A DNA stretch of 11,430 nucleotides from Baffinella frigidus (lineage: Eukaryota > Cryptophyceae > Cryptomonadales > Baffinellaceae): NCBI GenBank assembly GCA_026770585.1, contig MU648332.1, positions 3,457 to 14,886 on the forward strand, read 5' to 3'. Every line of letters starts with the position of its first letter. The first letter of the stretch is position 1. Below are positions 6,595 through 11,430 of the stretch, piece by piece. The translations under genes were made by a program, and so were the position numbers. The notes beneath the pieces are model-generated. The model worked only from the letters and a program-made list of their open reading frames with translations. It had not been told where the DNA came from and did not search any database.

Positions 6595-7061
6595 GGGTGT
6601 TCCTCGGGGCCTTCACGTACAAATGAGTTGTTGACCTCGAACAAGGTGCCGTCCGACTGGTGCCAGTCCCTGGTGCCTCGAACTATTGGTGGCGGTTGAT
6701 TCGGGTGTATCTTTGGCTTGGTTGTCTTCGAGATTTTTGCGGCATCGGTCCAACTGGCCGGCAAGAGCAATGCAACGTGTGTCTTCGGGATTTTCCCGGC
6801 GTCGGTCCAACTGGCCGGCAAGAGCAATTCAACGCGTGGTTTCTCCTCTATCAGGTTGGCAGGGTCGCAGTGATGAGTACTGGCGGGTCGGGGCCCGGAA
6901 TCTTTGGGTCGGGGCCCGGAATCTTTCTCTATCATGGCGGGTCTGGCAGGGTCGCAGTGGTAAGCACCGGCTTCGGGTCGGGGCCAGGAATCTTTCTCTG
7001 TCTGAGCGCTCGTATGGCGGATGGGTGGGCGGGTGGTCAATCGATCGGGCCAAGCAGTCAA
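6561..7061 (-). CDS. possible leader ORF made of short repeats
   Basis: A 166-codon minus-strand frame in the leader of copy 2. It contains two 19-residue units with the core L-L-L-P-A-S-W-T-D-A, from the 57 bp tandem repeat, and repeated D-S-G-P-R-P and H-C-D-P motifs from the neighbouring repeats. The repeat unit is a multiple of three, so the frame persists automatically. That alone could explain the open frame. No homology is recognised and no signal or membrane segment is seen. Confidence 0.2.
   Translation of the reverse strand: MTAWPDRLTTRPPIRHTSAQTEKDSWPRPEAGAYHCDPARPAMIEKDSGPRPKDSGPRPASTHHCDPANLIEEKPRVELLLPASWTDAGKIPKTHVALLLPASWTDAAKISKTTKPKIHPNQPPPIVRGTRDWHQSDGTLFEVNNSFVREGPEEHPCLGQASLWVR
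6723..6836. repeat. 57 bp tandem repeat, two units
   Basis: Units at 6723-6779 and 6780-6836 share the start TGTCTTCG and the block TCCAACTGGCCGGCAAGAGC. They differ mainly in the middle and at the last few bases. The second unit contains CGGGA-TTTT-CCCGG-type pairing that the first lacks. Confidence 0.75.
6885..6994. repeat. three copies of GGGTCGGGGCCCGGAATCTT
   Basis: Copies start at 6885, 6906 and 6975, the third with one change. They sit within a longer degenerate repeat that also repeats GGCAGGGTCGCAGTG (first copy near 6857, second near 6945). They belong to the repetitive leader of copy 2. Confidence 0.7.
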
Positions 7062-7149
7062 ACAGTCAAACTGAGTGGGCGGTCAATTAATTGTCTTGGT
7101 TGGGTTCGCGTCGGTTTCCCAGGAGGTTTCGTCCAGAGCGTCGCCGCCG

Positions 7150-7511
7150 CGCTGTCTTGCTGTGAGCAGAGCTGCGTGGAGGCAGGTCTCTAGCCTAATA
7201 GAGTCCGTAGCCGGAGGAAGCAGGGCAGGGGATGCTCTGCTTACAGGCAGGCGACGGACGACGAAGACGAGACGCAGAATCGCGTCAGGGAAAAGTTGAG
7301 GTGCCAGAAAAGCGAGAACGGATCCTCGAATCCCTTTCCGGCCCCTCCTTCATTAGTCACGTTACTTTTCCTTTTCCAGTTGACTTTCTTAAGTCTCCAT
7401 TTCAGAAGGCTGTTCTCAAGTTGATTTCCTTAAGTCGCATGGAAGCTTGTAAAGCTTTCATGAAAGCCTTCTGACCTCAAAGCCTAACGTCCTTATTACT
7501 TCGTCTCTCAA
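7150..7511 (-). repeat. R2: diverged homologue of R1
   Basis: It aligns in order with R1: CTCTA-GCCTAA-TAGAG (7188-7203), AAGCAGGGCA/TGCTCTGCTT around GGGGA (near 7218-7244), GACGC/GCGTC (7271-7286), GACTT/AAGTC (7382-7395), CTCAAG/CTTAAG (7415-7434) and an 11 bp stem 7438-7448/7452-7462. Several stems have different bases from those of R1 at the same place yet still pair. Its right end matches the last codons of copy 2 (GAGAGAC on the minus strand), so it is probably the tail of a third copy whose coding part is gone. A 5' LTR-like role relative to copy 2 is the alternative. Confidence 0.6.
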
Positions 7512-7630
7512 GGCTGGCGAGGGAGGGTTTGCTCAACCTTTCCCTGGGTGGTTCGGTACCCAAGGAGTTGGCGGCGGCGTGCAGGGGGTCTTCCCCGGGG
7601 GGTGTTGCAGGGTCTCAGGCAGTTTTGAGC
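7512..7630 (+). repeat. left inverted-repeat arm
   Basis: Reverse-complementary to 9006-9122 with gaps. The best blocks are TTCGGTACCC, GTTGGCGGCGGCG and TTGCAGGGTCTCAGGCAG. In frame it reads S-V-P-x3-A-A-x3-G-S-S-x-G-G-x-A-G-S-Q-A, matched by the right arm on the minus strand. A splice-donor-like CAG/GTAAAT follows at 7700-7708. Confidence 0.55.
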
Positions 7631-7804
7631 ACCGATGGGGGTGGTTCTGCAGGCGCGCCATCGCACCTCGGCCACGAGCCGCCTTACCACTTTGAGATCC
7701 AGGTAAATAGCCTCCTTTCTCCCCTGCGGGCGCCTGGTTTCTGGGCGCATGGGTCCCGTTCGGGGTCTGCGGAAAGTGACAAGCGTTTTGAGTGTTTTGG
7801 GTTG

Positions 7805-7860
7805 ACTAGGCCGAGATTACGCCATACTCTCCACTAGGCCGAGATTACGCCATACTCTGC
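7805..7860. repeat. 28 bp tandem repeat, two units
   Basis: ACTAGGCCGAGATTACGCCA starts at 7805 and again at 7833. The units are identical except for their last bases. It lies in non-coding DNA. Confidence 0.85.
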
Positions 7861-8019
7861 TAATGACTGGCACACGTGCAGAGCACAGAACTTCTTTGGA
7901 GTCACAATACCAAGATGCTGGCAGCAAATTTTCTGCCTGCTGCAGCATGACTGGCGTCCGTAGTTGTAAGGCTTGCCTCGTGTACATGAACACTGGTGGG
8001 GGAGCCTCGTTCGGTGTGC

Positions 8020-8040
8020 GTGTTCTCAATCTAAGAACAC
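8020..8040. other. perfect 7 bp hairpin
   Basis: GTGTTCT pairs with AGAACAC around a seven-base loop. Close by, CGCAATGCTGT occurs twice (near 8047 and 8069). Confidence 0.5.
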
Positions 8041-8200
8041 CAGGGCCGCAATGCTGTTGGAGCGGGGTCGCAATGCTGTAGGCAAGGGGGCAGGATAAAT
8101 CATGGTGTCACTTTCATTCGGGGGCTCGGGTGGAGAAATCTACCGGGAGTGATGTATTTGGACAAGTGTCATTTTCAGCGTGACAAACGCAAATAGCGTG

Positions 8201-8207
8201 TATAAAT
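8201..8207 (+). promoter_or_regulatory. TATA-box-like word
   Basis: TATAAAT sits in an AT-rich stretch. No gene begins convincingly within 300 bases on the plus strand, so it may be chance. Confidence 0.12.
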
Positions 8208-8435
8208 CTCAATCCCAGCCGCGGACACTCTCCATGCTCAGAGACGTTTACCTACCCGGCATGTGGACACTCTTCAGAGTCCAAACGCGAAGATTAGAGC
8301 GGAATCTTGCACGGAACTGCGTCTTTTATGTCGAAATGGTACAATGATCAAGCGATTTTGAGCTGCAGAGGCACTGAACACTTAATGCACATCAACTGAA
8401 ACCCGTGAGCAGAACCTCTCCATCTTCACAATTTT

Positions 8436-8750
8436 TTACGAAAACAAGGGGTGAATTCCGAACAGCCAAGAGTTTTTCGTGCGGTAGCTAGCCAAAACGT
8501 CAACCTCGCCCCAATTATGTTTTTCATGTAAGTCCACCCCTTGACGCATACAACGGTGGCTGAAGCGCCGCTGGTGCACCCATGCACGCCATAACTCAGC
8601 CACATACTGGTGCGTGGTGTGAGGGTCCCACGGCTGGAGGTCTGCGTTCACCCTGAGGTGCTTTCGTCCTGCATTTTCAGACCCTGGCTTGGGATAAGCA
8701 CCCCCCACAGCGCAGCACCCCGAGATCCTGCCCACGGGGCGCGCCATCAT
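8436..8750 (-). CDS. hypothetical 104-codon frame
   Basis: ATG at 8750-8748 to a stop at 8436. Composition is less biased than most frames here (several Trp, His, Asn and Tyr), which is mildly protein-like, but no motif is recognised. It lies inside the possible inserted element. It could be a remnant exon or chance in AT-richer DNA. Confidence 0.2.
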   Translation of the reverse strand: MMARPVGRISGCCAVGGAYPKPGSENAGRKHLRVNADLQPWDPHTTHQYVAELWRAWVHQRRFSHRCMRQGVDLHEKHNWGEVDVLASYRTKNSWLFGIHPLFS

Positions 8751-9005
8751 TCACGCTACGTTGAATGAATCGTACTTTGCACCTGTGCACCACACTGCAC
8801 CTGCACCCCGCCCCAGAGGGCCGCCAACGCACCAAGCCCCCCAAAACAGCACAAAATCAATCGCTCAAAGCCACTACTGCCTCCTTTCCACTCTCGCAGC
8901 GCCCTCCCCTCGACCAGCCTGCTTCACCTGGGTGTGGAACATTGCGTCTGGAAAGCCTTCCCTCCCACAGGACGCAAGTCTGGAAGTCTTTCCCCCTGTG
9001 TTTTC

Positions 9006-9122
9006 AGCGCTGCCTGAGACCCTGCAGCACCCCCCGTAGAAGACCCGGTGCTCCCCGCCGCCACCGCCTCGGGTACCGAAGCATCCTCAGGGATAGGTCC
9101 AGCTATCCCACCCACGCCAGCC
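9006..9122 (-). repeat. right inverted-repeat arm
   Basis: Partner of 7512-7630. On the minus strand it encodes S-V-P-x3-A-A-x3-G-S-S-x-G-G-x-A-G-S-Q-A with the same spacing as the left arm. A donor-like CAG/GTGAAG follows at a similar distance (about 8938). Confidence 0.55.
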
Positions 9123-9478
9123 ACGCTCCCTTGCTCCCCGGACTTGCTGGGCGCACTTCAGCGGTGTACCCACAATGAGCAAGTGCTTCACACGTTTGGT
9201 GCAGGAAACTGCCTTGCTGAGCTCCATTCTGTCGAACCGACCTTGTCTGAGTACGTGCCAGCTTGGCAGGGATGACAATCACCATCCAAATCCACCCAGA
9301 ACCCAACCGGACACACCAGACAGTACGCCGGTAGATGCAGAGGGAGCACGGCAATGGCATCCAACAGCTGTACAGGTTGGTAGACACTTGTGAGCCTCGG
9401 TCGGTCAGGTGGCGAGCCCCGATCATGGACCAGGTCGCGAGCCTCTAGTTGAGTGAACGGTCAATGAACTCAGGTTTG
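9123..9478. other. stretch without a convincing gene
   Basis: Short frames on both strands overlap and none is protein-like over its length. If the primer-binding-site call is right, part of this is LTR, but the LTR start cannot be placed because no second LTR is in the window. Confidence 0.4.
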
Positions 9479-9534
9479 GTCTCAGCTCGTGTTGCCCCAG
9501 GGCCTTGTGAGACGCCTCCCCTCTAGCGGGGTCA
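9479..9534 (+). other. probable 3' end of a 5' LTR
   Basis: The stretch ends GTCA four bases before the primer-binding-site-like sequence; LTRs usually end in CA. It can form GTCTCA/TGAGAC (9479-9484/9508-9513) and CCCC-TCTAGC-GGGG (9518-9531). Without the matching 3' LTR the call rests on position. Confidence 0.35.
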
Positions 9535-9538
9535 TATC

Positions 9539-9554
9539 TGGTAGCGAAGGTCGG
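9539..9554 (+). promoter_or_regulatory. primer-binding-site-like sequence
   Basis: TGGTAGCGAAGGTCGG begins with TGG, the complement of the tRNA CCA end. The first seven bases equal the complement of initiator-tRNA-Met 3' ends that finish GCTACCA (known for animals), with partial match beyond. Its place between an LTR-end-like CA and the gag start 67 bases downstream is the normal order. TCGGGA/TCCCGA (9556-9574) forms a hairpin just after it. Confidence 0.45.
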
Positions 9555-9739
9555 TTCGGGATTCTATCTCCCGATCCCACGAACGAAGAGAAAAACAAAA
9601 GCGGAGCGTAGCGGCCGCGAATGCCCTTGGGGGCAGATGATGTAGAGGGGACCGACGGGTCTCCTGAAAACGGGACGGGCCTCCGCGACGCTGCTGCAGC
9701 GTCGGCGCCGGTTTCCCCCTTGGTCGGCGACCGGGAGGC

Positions 9740-10417
9740 ATGGCCGGAAGTTGTGCGCGTGAGCTTCAAAGCCCCGGCAGCGGACGCCGCCCAGCAGCTC
9801 GAACAGTACCGGCGCTTCAGCTCCAGGCAGCAGAGCACAGCACGGCTGCAGCGCGTACGGGCTACGCCACCTCGGACCCGGGGGAGGCGCGCGAGATTGA
9901 GCCTTTCGCTCCCTCCGCCGCGGAGGAGCGCCCGAGCGCGCCTTTCGCTTCCCCCGGCGCGGAGGAGCGCCCGGGCGCGCCTTTCGCTTCCCCCGACACG
10001 GACGTTCGGTTCGGCCGCGCCCCCGCCGAATCCGCTCACCCGCTGGGCGGCCTCTCCACCACCTCGCCGACACCCTCGCCCCAGGGGCAGGCCCCGGTGG
10101 CGGCGGACCCGGTGGGAGCAGCCTTGATGGTGTTGGCAAACACCAAGCAGCAGGCGATGGCGCAGCTGGTGGCTCAGCTGGCGGCGGCTCAGCTGGAGCT
10201 TCAGGCGCGCTTGCTGCCGGATGCCGTCGCAGGCTCGGACGGTGCCATGGCGAGGCTGCTGCGCAGCCAGCGCACACCGCCCATGGCGCCTCCGCGCGTG
10301 CCGCCCCTCTCCGGCACGGGGGGCATCGGGTGGACGACTGCGCTGATCGCGGCGCACGATTTCGTGGCCGACCTCCGCGAGTCGAGAAAGAAGCCATCCG
10401 TCGCATGTCCTCGCTGA
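9740..10417 (+). CDS. gag-like gene, middle frame segment
   Basis: Useful from about 9845 to 10380. It holds the A-P-F-A-S-P-G-A-E-E-R-P-G repeats and the amphipathic Gln/Ala/Leu stretch, ending H-D-F-V-A-D-L-R-E. Its last ~12 codons after about 10380 are out of frame: the next frame resumes with E-K-E-A-I-R-R-M. The Met at 9740 is not the true start. Confidence 0.4.
   Translation: MAGSCARELQSPGSGRRPAARTVPALQLQAAEHSTAAARTGYATSDPGEAREIEPFAPSAAEERPSAPFASPGAEERPGAPFASPDTDVRFGRAPAESAHPLGGLSTTSPTPSPQGQAPVAADPVGAALMVLANTKQQAMAQLVAQLAAAQLELQARLLPDAVAGSDGAMARLLRSQRTPPMAPPRVPPLSGTGGIGWTTALIAAHDFVADLRESRKKPSVACPR
9902..10010 (+). repeat. 39 bp in-frame tandem repeat
   Basis: Units start at 9902, 9941 and 9980, each with CCTTTCGCT and a Pro codon run; the third is cut short. 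Thirteen-residue units alternate A-P-F-A-S-P and E-E-R-P. Confidence 0.8.
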
Positions 10418-10986
10418 TGGACGCCCCTGACCAGAGCGCATGGTGGGCCTGCCAGGCGGACCCCACCCAGTCCCTGCTCGAGACCGCACCCTGCTTCATC
10501 ATCGTCTTCGAACCTGACGGTGTTGCTCTCGCCGTGGACGCCGTGCTCCGGGGCTACGGAACCAGCATTCAGCAGACCTCCTCGGAGAAGGCGTCCGCGC
10601 TGCTGCTTCGGGTCCGGCTCGCCCGCATGCACCACTTCTCCCGCCTCGCGTTTCTGGGCCGGTCGGCCGATCGCTACCGGGACGACGACGCTGAAGCCTG
10701 CCTCTTCCTGGCGGGCCTGCGCCCCGAGCTCCGCTTCGCGAGTGCCCGCTGGGTGCGCACCCAGTCGGAGGGCTTTTCTTCGGCCGCTCTCCTCGCCGAA
10801 CTCGAGCGCCACGAGGACACGCTGCTCCTGATGCCCCGCGCCCAGCCCCCTCGCGCCGCCGCGCCCTCGCCCCGCGACGCCCTGCACTCGCCGACGGCGG
10901 CCTCGACTTCGACGACGAGAACGAGGCCGGCGCAGGGCTCCCGGTCGCCGGCCTCTACAACGTCGGCGCCCCCCTCCCGCCTGTAA
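10330..10986 (+). CDS. gag-like gene, core segment
   Basis: Useful from about 10383 to 10860. The pattern W-W (residues ~38-39), a central Gln/Ser stretch, then R-x2-R-M-H-H-F-S-R-L-A-F and F-L-A-G-L-R-P-E-L-R follows the usual order of the Ty3/gypsy-type retrotransposon Gag domain: a helix ending in F-x2-L, then F-x2-G-L-x2-x-L-R. Helical sequence with charged residues follows (E-L-E-R-H-E-D-T). The last ~40 codons before TAA 10984-10986 are low-complexity, and the -1 frame there reads better. The similarity is by eye and distant. Confidence 0.5.
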   Translation: MDDCADRGARFRGRPPRVEKEAIRRMSSLMDAPDQSAWWACQADPTQSLLETAPCFIIVFEPDGVALAVDAVLRGYGTSIQQTSSEKASALLLRVRLARMHHFSRLAFLGRSADRYRDDDAEACLFLAGLRPELRFASARWVRTQSEGFSSAALLAELERHEDTLLLMPRAQPPRAAAPSPRDALHSPTAASTSTTRTRPAQGSRSPASTTSAPPSRL

Positions 10987-11015
10987 TGGAGTGCGGCGTC
11001 GCCCTGCTACTGTAG

Positions 11016-11430
11016 GCAAGCGACGCGGGCACCCTGAAGAGCAGCTCTGTTCTGCATTCACGATCTGGGATGAGGGGACAAATCGGTTGACTAATCCGAT
11101 TTACCCCTCTTACAGAGGAAAAAGGACCCAACTCGCAATGGTTGGGAAGAGGCTCAAAAGGCCTCTCGAGGTAGCGTGCATTCCCCTAGTATCCGGGACG
11201 GAGAGAGATCGTGGGATCCTCACCGTCTCGGGTACGTAGGGATTCCTAGGACTCGAAGAGAGGGGAGATCGTGAGATCCCCCAACGCTTCGAGTACGTAG
11301 GGCGCATCTGTGGCACATGTGAGGCGGAACCCGAATCTCCCGGAGGGGAAGATAAGGGTGGCCAACTAATCTTAAAGGGGCGGTATTCCTAGATACCCCT
11401 AGGTGATGAGGGATTGTATGTCCTAACCAC
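11016..11430 (+). other. chain of stem-loops after the gag-like gene
   Basis: No gene is seen. Consecutive stems fill most of the stretch: GAGGGG..AAATCGG/CCGATTT..CCCCTC (11072-11109), or alternatively CCTCT/AGAGG (11106-11118); CCCAAC/GTTGGG (11127-11146); AGAGGC/GCCTCT (11148-11166); the two related hairpins at 11184-11302; AAGAT/ATCTT (near 11349-11372); and CCTAG/CTAGG (11388-11403) or GGTAT/ATACC. The layout (gag-like stop, then hairpin chain) mirrors copy 2 followed by R1. Confidence 0.55.
11184..11302 (+). repeat. two tandem hairpins with constant tip and changing stems
   Basis: Unit 1: ATCCGGGACGG (11191-11201) pairs with CCGTCTCGGGT (11223-11233) with two G-U pairs. Unit 2: ACTCGAAG (11251-11258) pairs perfectly with CTTCGAGT (11287-11294). 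Both tips have the same build: a short stem (GAG/CTC or GGGG/CCCC), a bulged A, then GATC/GATC closing GTGG or GTGA (the latter a GNRA-type tetraloop in RNA). Both are flanked by CCTAG on the left and ACGTAGGG on the right, which can pair too. The wobbles are G-U on the plus strand. Confidence 0.7.

Larger units (their letters stand above)
7512..9122. mobile_element. possible inserted element bounded by degenerate inverted repeats
   Basis: Homology to R1/R2 ends at about 7511, and an inverted-repeat arm begins there with GGCTGGCG. The matching arm ends with CGCCAGCC at 9122. The interior is more AT-rich than both flanks and has no recognisable transposase. I see no clear target-site duplication. 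The arms are old (many differences) and have coding-like similarity, so two inverted exon-like copies are an alternative. Confidence 0.3.
9621..11015 (+). pseudogene. gag-like gene of an LTR retrotransposon, frame-broken
   Basis: Reading starts at ATG 9621 and can be followed to TAG 11013-11015 through four frame segments: frame of 9621 to about 9845, frame of 9740 to about 10380, frame of 10330 to about 10860, then the frame ending at 11015. Every change is -1. Content in order: an acidic and Ala-rich N-terminus; a 39 bp in-frame repeat; a Gln/Ala/Leu-rich helical stretch (K-Q-Q-A-M-A-Q-L-V-A-Q-L); then a gag-like core; and an acidic tail (D-F-D-D-E-N-E). No zinc knuckle, protease or reverse transcriptase follows before the hairpin region. 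A large antisense frame over the same DNA is a shadow. Confidence 0.5.

Noticed and set aside
2641-7511. R2 and R1 as the 5' and 3' LTRs of copy 2
   Set aside because: They have the same orientation and flank copy 2, but R1 abuts the stop codon, neither block has TG...CA ends, and no primer-binding-site-like TGG follows R2. Kept only as an alternative.
9539-9580. tRNA gene at the primer-binding-site region
   Set aside because: There is no cloverleaf with D- and T-arms in the right order. Only the complement of a tRNA 3' end is suggested.
9482-10489. 335-codon minus-strand frame over the plus-strand gag-like gene
   Set aside because: It is Arg/Ala/Pro/Gly-rich with no domain pattern, while the plus strand has a gag-like core in order. 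Long antisense frames are common in GC-rich coding DNA.
10201-11061. 286-codon minus-strand frame
   Set aside because: Same reason: a shadow of the gag core, with low-complexity Arg/Gly composition.
1-11430. Reverse transcriptase, integrase, transposase or tyrosine recombinase
   Set aside because: I looked for Y-x-D-D, D-D-E spacing with an H-H-C-C finger, and R-H-x-R-Y patterns in the plausible frames and found none that could be supported.

Overview
The window looks like repeat-rich nuclear DNA of a eukaryote, probably an alga or other protist. It is mostly GC-rich, has long low-complexity Pro/Gln/Gly-rich reading frames, and shows no bacterial operon structure, no tRNA or rRNA gene, and no recognisable housekeeping gene. 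The species cannot be fixed from the sequence. I read it as a nest of retroelement-like (gag-like) genes, separated by unusually hairpin-rich DNA.

Left two thirds, minus strand. Two diverged copies of one unrecognised gag-like gene lie head to tail. Copy 1 (start codon at 691, running off the left edge) shows only its N-terminal ~230 residues. Copy 2 (start at 6369, stop at 3009, about 1,120 codons) is complete in extent but broken: two -1 frame changes and two in-frame stops (TAG at 3939-3941, TAA at 3579-3581). The copies share an N-terminal motif H-I-x2-N-x4-L-P-x3-I-x3-L-Y, a Pro-rich linker and an S-F-R-P motif. The stop codon of copy 2 is followed directly by a ~370 bp structured block (R1, 2641-3011). 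A diverged homologue (R2, 7150-7511) lies upstream of copy 2 and looks like the tail of a third, lost copy. Between each R block and the next start codon is a long leader full of hairpins and repeats.

Middle, 7512-9530. A more AT-rich stretch without a convincing gene begins exactly where homology to R2 stops. Degenerate inverted repeats (7512-7630 and 9006-9122) bound an element-like segment of about 1.6 kb.

Right, plus strand. An LTR-end-like stretch, a primer-binding-site-like sequence (9539-9554) and a broken gag-like gene (9621-11015) form the 5' part of a second kind of LTR element. No protease or reverse transcriptase follows. Instead there is a chain of stem-loops to the end of the window.

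Most striking are two sets of tandem hairpins whose loop parts are constant while their stems differ but still pair: three copies at 1201-1311 and two at 11184-11302. In each set the imperfect stem pairs become G-U on the strand that carries the neighbouring gag-like gene. This suggests folded RNA in the element transcripts.
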